Part shown: positions 8,904-21,343 of the stretch, one piece after another
Position numbering within the stretch: position 1 is the stretch's first letter
Layout: the number at the start of each line of letters is the position of its first letter
From: Paralithodes platypus
Lineage: Eukaryota > Arthropoda > Malacostraca > Decapoda > Lithodidae
DNA length: 64,000 bases
Assembly (NCBI GenBank): GCA_032716605.1
Contig: CM064485.1
Coordinates: 28,423,558 to 28,487,557 of the forward strand
Direction: 5' to 3'
Notes under the pieces: generated by a model
The model's input: only the letters and a program-made list of their open reading frames with translations
Told to the model about the DNA's origin: nothing
The model's database searches: none
Position numbers and translations under genes: made by a program

Positions 8904-11728
8904 GTGCCGTGTGCGCACACGGATTGTGTCCTCTGCGGTTGGTTCTGGTGGGGTGCCCCGAGGCCACTAGGTTCCACCCCATTTAAGTTCTTGGGATGGC
9001 CTTTGGGTGACAACTGCCCGGGGTTGCCTGGAGCTGGATACCTGGGGATAGTGACCTCCAACATTGGCAAAAAAATACCAATCATGACTAAAAACAACTA
9101 CCAAAGAAAACGTAAGTCTGTTGATATAAAATCGCAAAAGGACACTGCCGCAGATTCTTCCCCCAAGTTTAGGTTCGGAAGTGTGAATGTGGGTACTATG
9201 AAAGGAAGGACAGGTGAGATTGCGGAGATGCTAGAGAGACGACGAGTTGATGTATGTTGTGCCCAGGAAACCCAGTGGAAAGGGGGGAGTGCGAGGTGGA
9301 TTACGGGTAAAAACGAACGCTTTAAGTTTATATGGAAGGGAAATTAACATGGTACGGGAGGGGTGGGTTTCCTGGTGGCAGAGAGGTGGGCAGATTGTGT
9401 TATAGAAGTAAAAAGGTTTAATGAAAGACTGATTTTACTAAGAATCAAAGTCGGGGCGAGAGTCATAGATGTTATATCAGCAGGCTTAGCTAGAGATGTC
9501 AAAGAACGGTTCTGGAATGAATTACTAGGGGTGGTTGTCGGATGCAAGGAAGGGGAGGCAGTAATTGTGGGAGGGGACTTGAATGGACATGTCGGGGCAG
9601 GTGCCGATGGATATGAGGGCGTGCACGGAGGACAGGGTTATGGCCGTAGGAACCTGGGAGGCGAATACATACTGGAGCACTGTACTGCCACAGGGATGGT
9701 GGTGTGTAATACTATGTTTAGGAAGAGGATGAGCCATCTGATAACGTATGAATCAGGTGGCTCCAGTAGCCAGATAGACTACTTCCTTATCAGCAAATCT
9801 GACAGGAAGTGGGTTAGAGACATTAAGATCATACCAGGTGAAGAATGCATCTCCCAACACAAGCTTCTAGTATGTGATATGTGCCTAGGTAGAGTTCCTG
9901 TCAGAAAGAAAGTTCATTTGCCAAAAAGGAAAGTATGGTTGTTGGAAAAAGAGGAGTACAGAGACAGATTCCACAACGAAATGATGAAACTCGAAAGGAG
10001 AATGGGCGTTAGGCCAGATGTTGATAGCAAATGGAACTTTATAGAGCGCAGCCTCCTCGATACCACAGACAAAGTCTGTGGCAAAACAAAGGGGCCACCT
10101 AGACATAAGTTCTCCTGGTGGTGGAACAATGATGTCGAAGCGGCAGTCAGAGAGAAGAAGAGATGTTTCAAAGTATGGAAGGAAGGTGGCAGCAAGGAAG
10201 AATACCTGTCCGCCAAACGAAATGCTAGAAGAGAGGTCTACAGGGCAAAGAAAACCATACAGGATAGCGTAATAGAACAAGTTTGCAGCACTAATAATAC
10301 CAATGGAGTTTATAAATTAGGTAAGAATGTAAGGGACAGTAGCCAGGACATCGTGGGTGTAAGATGCATAAATAATGACAGTGGCACGACTGTTTACACA
10401 GAAAAAGAAATCAGAGAGGCGTGGAAGGAGCATTATGAAAGACTGCTTAATGTGGAGTTTGAATGGAACAGGGAACAGCTCAGCACTGTAGTCCCAGTAC
10501 AAGGCCCTCCGCCTTTGATAGGGTACGACGCTGTTAAAAGTGCTATAGATAAAATGAAGTCAGGAAAAGCCGCTGGGAGCTCCGGCATTGTCGCTGAGAT
10601 GCTAAAAGCAGCTGGAGATACTGGGGTAAAATTGGTCACAGAGTTGATTAATGCTATCATAAAGGAGGAAAAAGTTCCCTATGCTTGGCAGGAAAGTGTT
10701 ATAGTAAATATGTATAAAGGCAAGGGTGACTCCTTAGACGGGAAATTATCGGGGTTTGAAAATGCTCGATCAAGTCATGAAAGTCAGCGAAAGGGTCTTT
10801 GAATGCATGATCAGGGAAATTGTTGCTATCAGCGACATGCAGTTTGGATTTATGCCGGGACGTGGCACAACTGATGCTATCTTCACTCTTAGGCAAATGC
10901 AAGAGAGGTACCTAGAGAAAAACAGGGAGTTATACCTAGTTTTTGTAGATCTGGAGAAGGCCTTCGACCGGGTGCCCAGGGAGGTAGTGTAGTGGGCTAT
11001 GAGAAAACTTGGAGTAGAAGAGTGGTTGGTGCGTGTGATAATGAGAATGTATGAGGGGTCACGGGCAGCAGTTAGAGTAAACGGGGGCCTGAGTGAAGAG
11101 TTCTCAGTGAAAGTTGGAGTTCACCAAGGCTCAGTTCTGAGCCCATTACTGTTTGTTTTAGTCTTGGAGGCTCTGTCAAGGGAATTTAGGACAGGACTCC
11201 CATGGGAGATGTTATATGCAGATGATCTAGTTCTTATCGCAGATAGTGCGCAGGAAGCAGAGGCGAAGTTCAAAAGATGGAGGGAAGGTATGGCAAGTAT
11301 GGGTCTGAGATTTAACATAGATAAAACAAAGGTCATGATTAGTGGAGTAGGGCGTGGAGCTATGGAAAGAAGCGGCGACTATCCATGCGCAGTATGTGGG
11401 AAGGGGGTGGGATGTAATTCAATTCAATGTTGTGTCTGTAGTGACTGGGTACACAAGAGATGTAGTGGAGCTAGAGGACCTTTGACACGAATCATAGACT
11501 TTGAATGTGCAGTGTGCAAGGGAGATCTTGTATTAAATGACCCGCCTGTCAGTGTTGATTTCGACAGTGTAACGCTGGAGTGTGTGAAAAGTTCTGTTTC
11601 CTGGGTGATACAGTTTACGCTGGAGGTGGCGCTGAAGCTAGCTCCATTGCTAGAGTCAGAAGTGGCTGGGGAAAGTTTAGAGAGCCGTTGCCACTCCTGA
11701 CCATGAGAGGGCTCCCACCCCACCTTAA
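8904..11728 (+). pseudogene. RTE-type LINE, endonuclease plus reverse transcriptase, first part (interrupted at TTAA)
   Basis: An APE-type endonuclease begins near 9175 (SVNVGTMKGR, CCAQETQWKG, GGDLNGHVGAG, SQHKLLVCD) and is followed by a reverse transcriptase (MQFGFMPGRGTTDAIF near 10840, DLEKAFDRVP near 10960, VHQGSVLSPLLF near 11125, catalytic MLYADDLVLIAD near 11210). This order and these motifs are typical of RTE/CFDP2-like elements. Lesions are a TAA at 9345-9347, a frameshift near 10745, a TAG at 10990-10992 where a Trp codon is expected, and a frameshift near 11590. A PHD-like Cys/His finger follows the RT at 11380-11530. The copy breaks at TTAA 11725-11728 and resumes at 17015 in the same frame. 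Confidence 0.9.
11380..11532 (+). other. PHD-like zinc finger inside the RTE polyprotein
   Basis: Downstream of the YADD box the frame encodes CAVCGKGVGC, CCVCSDWVHKRC and CAVCKG, a C-x2-C, C-x2-C, H-x2-C, C-x2-C pattern that could bind two zinc ions. It is collinear with the RT, not a separate ORF. Part of the same region is present in the RTE fragments at 43940 and 55260. A nucleic-acid or chromatin-binding role is inference. Confidence 0.65.
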
Positions 11729-11745
11729 CCCTTTATTAGCGGGGT

Positions 11746-11803
11746 CGGACTTAAGTCCGGTACGAGATAATTGGACTAAATGGCGGGGTCGGACTTAAGT
11801 CCG
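11746..11803. promoter_or_regulatory. Paired subterminal palindromes of the piggyBac-type left end
   Basis: The perfect palindrome CGGACTTAAGTCCG occurs at 11746-11759 and again at 11790-11803, 44 bp apart and 17 bp inside the left tip. It is absent from the right end, where a different short palindrome (CCGCTGAGCGG) lies near 16965. Asymmetric subterminal repeats are known in piggyBac ends as transposase-binding sites; that role here is inferred. Confidence 0.55.
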
Positions 11804-11926
11804 TGGGTGTATTCCCACCCTAATTTAGGTGGAAAGCGGAACCTGGTGGTCAGGCGGTATACTACAAGGGCCCACCCACATATCCCCACTGCGTGACCGT
11901 GACTCAGTGACCCTCAAGCAGCCATA

Positions 11927-12286
11927 ATGGAAGGTCAAGATTTGCCCGTGTTCGATTCGGTGGCCGCCATCCCTAGTGCGTCGCGCCACCCTACTAACCA
12001 CGCCCGGCTTACCACCCAGGAACTAGATATCATGCTGAACTCTTCAGAACTTTCTAATAAGCTGTTGGATGAAACCGTCGAATGTCTGGGTGAGAGTTTT
12101 GGTAGTGTGGATGACTCGGAAGACGAAAATAACCCGATCATAGGCTTTCATCCCAAGCATAATTTGCGTGGGGTTGATGTTGAGGTTGATGTTGGACAGA
12201 CCGTTGACCATATTGAAGACGTTCCTGACGAAGAACATACTGGTGTGGGTGTTGGTAAGTACAATTTATATTTTATAATTGCTTGA
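11927..12286 (+). pseudogene. Candidate first exon of a piggyBac-type transposase
   Basis: The frame opens with an ATG 198 bp inside the left tip and encodes an acidic N-terminal region (LTTQELDIMLNSSE, GSVDDSEDENN, IEDVPDEEHTG). Acidic, low-structure N-termini are usual in piggyBac transposases. A good splice donor, G followed by GTAAGT, lies at 12255-12260, so coding probably ends there and the last ten codons are intronic. No downstream exon with the catalytic aspartates is present before the right end at 17010, so the gene is an internal-deletion remnant. Position inside a TTAA/CCC element is the main support; sequence similarity alone would not name it. Confidence 0.5.
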
Positions 12287-12307
12287 AAGTTTGATTGCAA
12301 GCATTTT

Positions 12308-12680
12308 ATCACCTTACGAGCGGGTGGTGGAGTATATTTCCCTGTGCCGCCCAGCGGGGTTTTTTTTTTACCCTAAATGGGATTGTTTCGTGCTCTTTTT
12401 CATGCATAAACAAGACCCAGAGCGTAATACAAGTATGTATCCCTGAAAGGGCGTAAATTGAGCTTTCCAATGACACCCGAACCATCCTTCTACGATCATT
12501 GGTTGTCTTTCAACGATCGTGCAACACGAGTGCAAAACCCTAAACTACGGTAATTTCCTTATATAATTCCCTGTAGTAGGTCCACGGCGGCTGTGACGAG
12601 CGGTCAGGAGGTACATTATGCTCTAATCACCGCTCCGCTCTCTCTCAGAGCACATTACGTCCTCAAAATTGCACTCTACA
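12308..12680 (+). repeat. Embedded copy of the 480-bp TTAA MITE family
   Basis: The segment aligns with most of 3980-4370: CACCTTACGAGCGG, CCAGCGGGGT, TTTTCATGC, AAGACCCAGA, TATCCCTGAAAGGGC, GAGCTTTC and CGAGTGCAAAA occur in the same order. The right terminus is missing, and no TTAA is seen at its left edge. It may be part of the larger element's own sequence rather than a separate insertion. Confidence 0.6.
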
Positions 12681-12689
12681 AGAAATGTC

Positions 12690-15015
12690 CTTTGCATTTT
12701 ATAGCGTATTATTTGCAGGCGTTCGGTAAACTTCTCACGATAACCAGGGTATACGGTACATTTCTTACGATAATATAAGCAACAACGAAGCTTGGCGAAG
12801 ATTGTGGTCTACAATATACCTTTTTATAATTGCATGTGACCTTGTAATTGCTTGAAAGTTTGATTGCAAGCATTTTATAGCGTATTATTTGCAGGCGTTC
12901 AGTACATTTCTTACGGTAATACAAACAACGAAAGATTGAATATTTGTGCTTGGCATTATATGATTGTGGGGAACAGATGTAGGCCTACCGTATATATTAT
13001 TTTATCATAATATATGATACATATGTAACATTGTTATATTATCACGACACTCTCTCTCTCTCTCTGTCTCACTCTCTTTGTTTCTACACCTTTGTACTCC
13101 TTGGTACTCTCTTTCTCTGATGTAGGCCAGGGCACGCCCCTAACTAATCTTCTCTTCCCTCCCAGGGAAAAATCACACCTAGCAGATGTTCTTGACCTCT
13201 CTCTCTCTGTCTGTCTCTCTACCTATATATACATTTATAATTGCATGTGACATTGAAATTGCTTGAGAGTTTGATTGCAAGCATTTTATAGCGTATTATT
13301 TGCAGGCGTTCGGTAAATTTCTCACGATAACCAGGGTATACGGTAAATTGTTCACGATAATATAAGCAACAACGAAGCTTGGCGAAGATTGTGGTCTACA
13401 ATATACCTTTTTATAATTGCATGTGACATTGAAATTGCTTGAGAGTTTGATTGCAAGCATTTTATAGCGTATTATTTGCAGGCGTTCAGTAAATTTCTTA
13501 CGGTAATACAAACAACGAAAAATTTAATATTTGTGCTTGGCATTATATGATTGTGGGGAACAGATGTAGGCCTACCGTATATATTATTTTGTCATATATA
13601 TGATACATATGTAACATTGTTATATTATCACAACACTCTCTCTCTGTCTGTCTAATCCTCTCTGGGTCTACCTATATATACTTGTATAATTGCATGTGAC
13701 ATTGAAAGTGCTTGAGAGTTTGATTGCAAGCATTTGATAGCATATCATTTGCAGGCGTTCAGTAAATTTGATAAATATATCAAAATAAGTCCTGTGGGAC
13801 TATGAAATAGCTATTATTGGACAAGGAAAATAATTTGTTCATCCCTCCACTGGAACATCAACAACAATGTCAACAACGTATCGCAGTCGGCAGTGTGCAG
13901 TACTGCCAATACGTATAGCGACTTCCGCTAGATCTAGAGACTTTACTTCGATCTAGCAGCAATGACTTACACTAGCGGTTTTGTTTTGAAATTTCAGAAC
14001 AATTTCGAAGTGATATTATATGGATTTTGCCAATTCATATTTCTAGTGGTATTTATCATGTCTTACATCTAACAATATATGCTAGCGGATTTAACTTCAA
14101 TTGGTAACCCTCCCGCTCCATTCGGCTCGAAGAAAATCGATAATGGTGGCACTTTAGTAAACAGGTGATAAACATAACCGCATGCGTATCGGTTTGGTGT
14201 ATCGGTATTATGGTAAGTTGGCTACCTACTATTGTTTATACGATATAGTAAGTAATGATCAGTAAATTATTATATATTATATATAAAACAAAAACAAAAT
14301 TCCTGCAAAGCAAGCGAAACAGAGAGAGAGAGAGAGAGAGAGAGACAATACAGAAACTGAACTGAAGAAAGAGTGAAAAAGATATAATAATACAGACATT
14401 TTTACAAGCAAATAAAGAAAGGGATTATAGAAAATAATAATGAGAATTACATATACGGATGAGGAAGAGAGAGAGAGAGAAAGAGAGAGAATACAGAAAC
14501 TGAACTGAAGAAAGAGAGTGAAACAAATATAATAATACAGAAATATTACAAGCAAATAAATGAAATAGAGGGATTAGTTAGAGAAAATAATAATGAGAAA
14601 TACATAATACGGATGAGGAAGAGGGGAAGCGAGCGAGCCAGAGAGAGAGAGAGAGACAGATACAGGAGTGAGAGAGATTAGAGAAAATAGAGAGATTGCA
14701 AGCATTTTATAGCGTATTATTTGCAGGTGATCAGTACATTTCTTACGGTAATACAAACAACGAAAGATTGAATATTTGTGCTTGGCATTATATGATTGTG
14801 GGGAACATATGTAGGCCTACCGTATATAATTTTTTCATATATACGATACATATGTAACATTGTTATTATCACGACACTCTCTCTCTCTCTCTCTTGTCTC
14901 TTCCTCTCTGGGTCTACCTATACATATATAATTGCATGTGACCTTCAAATTGTTTGAAATTTTGATTGCAAGCATTTTTTAGCGTATTATTTGCAGGCGT
15001 TCAGTAAATTTCTTA
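12690..15015. repeat. Imperfect tandem array of about 170-420 bp units
   Basis: A core with GCATTTTATAGCGTATTATT and TGCAGGCGTTC recurs near 12692, 12870, 13284, 13460, 13728, 14705 and 14976. It is usually followed by TTCTTACGGTAATACAAAC, TGCTTGGCATTATATGATTG and a CT-rich microsatellite. GA-rich units at 14310-14690 interrupt the array. Small open frames here repeat with the units and are not genes. Confidence 0.75.
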
Positions 15016-15020
15016 CGGTA

Positions 15021-15941
<921 letters not shown>

Positions 15942-15959
15942 CAATCACATGTGGATAAC

Positions 15960-16080
15960 ACCTCCTGGGAACACCACAAACAAAAAATGAGTCTTCAACA
16001 CTACCCCATAGGGTGATTTGGAAATGTGTTGTGAAATAATATTATATATAAAACAAAAACAAAAACCTGCAAAGCAAGCG

Positions 16081-16148
<68 letters not shown>

Positions 16149-16855
16149 CAGAAACTGAACTGAAGAAAGAGTGAAAAAGATATAATACAGAAATATTACA
16201 AGCAAATAAATGAAATAGAGGGATTAGTTAGAGAAAATAATAATGAGAATTACATATACGGATGAGAAGAGAAAGAGAGAATACAGAAACTGAACTGAAG
16301 AAAGTGAAAAAGATATAATAATACAGAAATATTACAAGCAAATAAATGAAATAGAGGGATTAGTTAGAGAAAATAATAATGAGAATTACATATACGGATG
16401 AGAAGAGAAAGAGAGAATACAGAAACTGAACTGAAGAAAGAGTGAACAAGATATAATAATACAGAAATATTACAAGCAAATAAATGAAATAGAGGGATTA
16501 GTTAGAGAAAATAATAATGAGAATTACATATACGGATGAGGAAGAGAGAAAGGGAGCGCGAGAGAGAGGGAAAGCGAGCGAGCCAGAGAGAGAGAGAGAC
16601 AGACAGACAGGAGTGAGAGAGAGAAAGAAAGAGAGAGAGAGAGAGAGAGAGATAATACAGAGAATACAGAAATAAGGAGAAATAAGAGAAAAATAAGACC
16701 GATTACCGAAGGAATAGTAGACGCGCGAGAGGCCGAAGTCAGGCCAAAGCGAACGCATCCGAACGCGCCCGGGAAATAGACCAAAAAGTACCTCCTCTTC
16801 CTCACCTCTTCCCACCCTCCACACTCATTCATAACATCCATTCATAGACTTATAT
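15960..16855. repeat. GA microsatellites and a tandem repeat of about 134 bp
   Basis: A pure AG run spans 16085-16143. After it a unit of about 134 bp (CAGAAACTGAACTGAAGAAA ... AATGAGAATTACATATACGG) starts near 16147, 16281 and 16418, followed by more GA-rich sequence to 16655. Related units occur at 14340-14620 and 21930-22440. Confidence 0.8.
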
Positions 16856-17014
16856 GGGGAGACGAAGAGTTGCTCTTTCCAAAAATGATCGTTTCGTTCG
16901 CATTGGAGCCAGAGTAACAGCGCTAGGGCGAGTGAAATTGAGCGAATATTTCGGGATTATGCCCGCTGAGCGGTACAGTGTAAAATACCTTACCACCCGC
17001 TAAATAAGGGTTAA

Positions 17015-17480
17015 AGGGAAGGTGTATACCTCGTGTGTTAGGAGCGCGATGACCTATGCCTCTGAGACGTGGCCGGTTATAGCGGAGGATGTCAATAGAA
17101 TGGAACGAAATGAGAAAAGAATGGTGAGATGGATGTGTGGGGTTAATCTTAGGGACAGGGTATCGAGCGAGGAATTGAGAAGGCGTCTGGGCATTAGGAG
17201 TATCAGTGAAGTGATGCGCACGAGCCGACTTGGTTGGTTTGGACATGTGGAGAGAATGGATGATCAGAACTGGGTGAAGAAATGCCGGACAGTGAACTTG
17301 GGGGGAGCTGCGCGTAGGGGTGGACCTAGAATGACGTGGGCTCGGGTACTCCGGTCCGATCTCAAAATAAAGAACTTGACAACACAGGCAGCCCTTGACA
17401 GGACCGCCTGGAAAGCTGCCATTTAGGACGTGAGACTGTAACCACAGCTTCTGTGGACAAACGGTCTTTAAACTTGTATG
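17015..17480 (+). pseudogene. RTE-type LINE, C-terminal part resumed after the piggyBac insertion
   Basis: Directly after TTAA 17011-17014 the frame encodes SCVRSAMTYASETWPV, NRMERNEKRMVRWMCGV, LRRRLGIRSISEVMR, RLGWFGHVERMDD and WKAAI, ending in a TAG at 17424-17426. This is the standard C-terminus of RTE/CFDP2-like LINE proteins. It joins in register with the codons that end at 11724, so the two parts are one element split by a single insertion. A 3' UTR with GTCTTTAAACTTGTATGTATG follows. Decayed relatives of this end lie at 54536-55020 and 55195-55712. Confidence 0.9.
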
Positions 17481-17723
17481 TATGTTATGTATGTTGTTTA
17501 CACACAAATATCATTATTCCCTAAATAAACTTTTGGTAATACTAGTACAGGATATATAGTTTGGCCATTGGATATTACATTCTACATGATCAAAAATATA
17601 ATAAAACGTTTAATTGAGGCACGAACATGGCGTCCAAATAAAGAGAAGACCCCTCTCTCTTACTACAGGATCTCTGGGGTAGAGTAGTAATTTGTATGCG
17701 TATTCCAATTACAGTACTGTACA
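17481..17723. other. No recognisable gene
   Basis: AT-rich sequence between the LINE end and the next MITE, without recognisable content. Confidence 0.4.
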
Positions 17724-17727
17724 TTAA

Positions 17728-18198
17728 CCCATCATACCCGGCTATGTATTCCATACCGAAACCTGGGGGTTTTGGCCGAAAAACGTCTACGCCTAGGCTA
17801 CCGTATCTTTGTTATTTGTACTGCTTCCGCATTCCCGCGCATCCCCAAGCGTAGATGTGTTTCGTATCTGTAGAATGGCGTTGAGTAGAGCTCTCTAAGT
17901 CAACTGGTTCAGTTGTGATGACGATTTTCGTGGAGATAACTTTGTGGCGATATAGACCACTTTACACTACTTTTCACAACTTAACAATAACATACAGGCA
18001 CACACGAACAAGGACGTCTCTCCTTCTTGTGGTCGGAGATGCGCGGCGTCGGTCCAACCGGCTGTTGTTTACATGTGTCGGACGGACGCCTCGCACACCA
18101 AGCTTACAGGCTTTCAAGCTGCCGGAGCCTCAGAGCCCTTCCGGGTTCCGCGGGAGTGTTTTTTATGGATGCCTCAGAGCCCAACCGGGTCTGAGGGG
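17728..18198. mobile_element. Second TTAA-flanked MITE family (471 bp)
   Basis: TTAA occurs at 17724-17727 and 18199-18202. The left tip reads CCCATCATACCCGG and the reverse complement of the right tip reads CCCCTCAGACCCGG, 12 of 14 positions matching. This is again the piggyBac signature, but the sequence differs from the 3980-4459 family. A 95-codon frame inside (17915-18202) is not recognisable. The interior has two similar blocks, CAGAGCCCTTCCGGG and CAGAGCCCAACCGGG. Confidence 0.55.
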
Positions 18199-18253
18199 TT
18201 AATATGCAAAATCTAAAAACAAAACTGTACCCCGCAAAAATTAGTCGGGTTAG

Positions 18254-19668
18254 ATTAATGTCACACAGAAATCACACATAAGTGAACCTTCTGTCCCCAT
18301 TCCTGCCTGGTCAAGTTCATATATCGGGAAGACGCCGCGGCTTGGCAAGTACTCTGGCACAACCTCGCTACAACACCTATTGTGCTACACTCTAATTAGC
18401 TGCGGAGATGTAGAGACCAACCCCGGCCCGAGTTCAACATTGAAGAAACCTCACCACCAACCAAGTAAGACAGACACCGACATTTCAACAGTCCCTAGCA
18501 GAATTTTTTTTTATAACTAACTGGGCCAACAGGTACCCCAGCCTCCCGTCACGCTCCAATTCAACCCACAACACAACCCAACACGGTCGGCGACCCAGTC
18601 TCCCGTCACGCTCCAATTCAACCCACAACACAACCCAACACTATCGGTGGCTCAACATGTAACCGGAGCAGCTAGGAAGAAAGGTATCAGTCACAACAAC
18701 ATCAACAATGGAGCAGCATCAGCAGGCAGGAATAAGGACATCATCAAACAGCAAATACAGGTGGGGGTGGGAGGGGTCATATGGGGTGACATAGCCACAG
18801 ACAGTCCCCAACCCTCGCGCTCACACCCTAGACGCTCAGCTGATCACCACACCGCCAGACGTACGACGAACAATAAAAGGAAACTATGTACAGTGTGCGA
18901 TATTAGATTCAACAAAAGGAGTCCAACTTCACAATGTAGTATTTGTAATGAAACAGTACACGATCGATGTACTTATGTTACCAGCAGAAAAGAAGTGGAA
19001 TGCGATAAATGTAGGGAATTAGCTATTACCCACTCCACCAACACTACACTACCCGCAGCGTTACCATCAATACCACAGATATCGGCGATCCAAGTAGCAC
19101 ACCATGCAACAAAAACAACAATAAAAACAGGTAGCACTCGCAAATACATCAACAGGGAAGCAGCAACAGCGGACAAGAAAAACAACAACAACAACAACAG
19201 CAAACAACCACAGCCCGACCGCGACTATCCCCCGCCCTCTCCTGCACAAACAGCTGATCGACGCGGACCAAACAACACCTCCAGACGTACGATAAACAGT
19301 AAGAAAAAACTATGTATAGTCTGTAATATTGGTTTGAACAATAGTTCACTTTTACAATGCAACAGTTGTAATGAAATTGTTCATAACCGATGTACTTACG
19401 TTAACAGTAGAAACGAAGTTGAATGTGCTAAATGTAGGAACTCAGCTGTACCTCGCGCACCCATTTGTTTATTTGTGAATCTCTCATAACACGACGTCAG
19501 AAGATCCAAAACTGTGTAAAGTGTAAAAATGTAGCTCACATGAAGTGCATCTCTAAGAAGACCAACAGTGAAGAACGGGAATTCCTATGCAATAAGTGTG
19601 CCTTGTGTGACGCCTGCAGCTTAGCAGAACGCCACGTGGGCTCAACCACTCGCTTGGCCACTCGCTAA
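18254..19668 (+). pseudogene. LINE ORF1-like gene remnant: 2A-like peptide followed by three zinc fingers
   Basis: In one frame, a hydrophobic run (LLCYTLIS) leads into GDVETNPGP at 18404-18430, an exact match to the 2A consensus D-V/I-E-x-N-P-G-P, at which ribosomes skip a peptide bond. A stop at 18518-18520 follows, then the same frame stays open to 19487. It contains a 58-bp tandem duplication (18538-18650) and two PHD-like fingers, at 18888-19015 (CTVC, CSIC, HDRC, CDKC) and 19308-19440 (CIVC, CNSC, HNRC, CAKC). A third finger (CVKC, HMKC, CNKC) is in another frame at 19510-19610. No initiator ATG is visible upstream and no endonuclease or RT follows, so this looks like an isolated decayed 5' part of an APE-type LINE. 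Host origin cannot be excluded. Confidence 0.65.
18404..18430 (+). other. 2A-like ribosome-skipping motif (first)
   Basis: The codons spell GDVETNPGP, preceded by a hydrophobic stretch as in known 2A peptides. It lies in the same frame as the two downstream zinc fingers, although one stop codon now separates them. Confidence 0.75.
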
Positions 19669-20658
19669 CACTCGCCAGGGCAATGAATTTGGCTACAGTC
19701 TATCTACAATGTTATACTTTCTTTCTTGTGAATCGTCATGTCACAGGCAGTATAGAAGTGGTCTTTATTTTCGTCTGTGACAATGCATTAAATTTTATAT
19801 CATCAGTTATAAGTTTAATGTATAAGACTGAATGATACAGCTAGAGAGTGTGAGTGAGTAAGTGCAGGAGGCAGAGTGTTGTGCGCGTAGTGTTACGCGT
19901 TGTCTCGGTGACGTCATGCCACGGTCGGGCCCTCTGAGTGGCTGGCCGCCTTGCCGCCCTCCTGCCGCGGCAGGAGGTAGTCCCCCCGCACTCCCTGCTG
20001 CCTTTGTGCCTTCCTTGCTCAGAGCTTGCCTGACCAGCATAACTTTCACACCTCCCTTGCCATCTGTCCCCGACTTCCACCTATAGAACACTTTCTCTCT
20101 CTCTCAACTTCTTACCTCTTATGCTTCTAATCTATTTAATATCATAACTCCCCTTTTGTTCTGCACGATTTCATATATCGGCCATCGTATTATATGCTGA
20201 AGCTCTCAGATATTTCATGCTTAGTTAGACATTTTGGAGGGGTTAACATTTTGTCTGTAGAGGTTCGACACACTCGCGGTGTCTCCCTACCTATTTCTTG
20301 GTTGTCTGCTGGGCTATTTAATGCTAGACTGGGGTGAGGCTATTGATGTTGTGATTTCCGATGTGTACCAGGTTTTGTTGAACTTGTACAATTGCAACGG
20401 ATACGTGGGAAGCCTAGGTTGTCTTTCTGACTGTGTACCTTGTGAGTTTAGCACTGTGTTGCGAGTGAGGGCTTTTGCCTCTGCCACCCAACACTGTGCT
20501 AACTCGTTTTGCTTTGACTTGAAGAGGGTCGCCAGGAGAGAACCAGATACTAGCAATCTGGATCTCTCAAGAGAGCACCCCGTCATTTAACGTAATTTGG
20601 CCGTACAGTCTAAAGGACCTCGCTAGGCTACGAGCCGCTTGCTCAGCCATTGTTTCCT
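19669..20658. other. No recognisable gene
   Basis: The sequence includes a GC-rich patch at 19900-20050 with the palindrome CCTGCCGCGGCAGG and a TGACGTCA site near 19908. Frames of 74-103 codons here have no recognisable domain. It runs into the assembly gap. Confidence 0.4.
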
Positions 20659-20758
20659 NNNNNNNNNNNNNNNNNNNNNNNNNNNNNNNNNNNNNNNNNN
20701 NNNNNNNNNNNNNNNNNNNNNNNNNNNNNNNNNNNNNNNNNNNNNNNNNNNNNNNNNN
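20659..20758. other. Assembly gap (100 N)
   Basis: Exactly 100 N, the conventional size for a gap of unknown length. The real missing sequence probably includes the left part of the second piggyBac-type copy. Confidence 0.98.
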
Positions 20759-20884
20759 GTAATGATAAGTAAATTATTATATATTATATATAAAACAAAA
20801 ACAAAATTCCTGCAAAGCAAGCGAAACAGAGAGAGAGAGAGAGAATGCAGAAACTGAACTGAAGAAAGAGTGAAATCAATATAC

Positions 20885-20963
<79 letters not shown>

Positions 20964-21308
20964 TGTATATTGGTGTATATTGATTGCAATCATTTGATAG
21001 GCGTATATATCACGGTGTACGGTAGATTGCATTCCTTACGAAAAGAGAGAGAAGAGTCCTAGCAATTTCAAGGTCACCTACGTAAGGAAAGACATCTACC
21101 GTACACCGTGATATATACGCCTATCAAATGATTGCCATCAATATACGATATATATATAATATATATATACCGTGATATATACGCCTATCAAATGATTGCA
21201 ATCAATATACACCAATATACAGTATATATATATATATATATAATGGATATAAATATATATATATATATATATCTATATATATATATATATATATATATCT
21301 ATATATAT

Positions 21309-21343
<35 letters not shown>

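Noticed and set aside
19807..20091. Overlapping 74-94 codon frames on both strands in a GC-rich patch
   Set aside because: They are mutually antisense with no recognisable motif; the openness follows from composition and the CCTGCCGCGGCAGG palindrome.
20279..20590. 103-codon plus-strand frame before the assembly gap
   Set aside because: It has plausible composition but no recognisable domain, no start context and no neighbour evidence.
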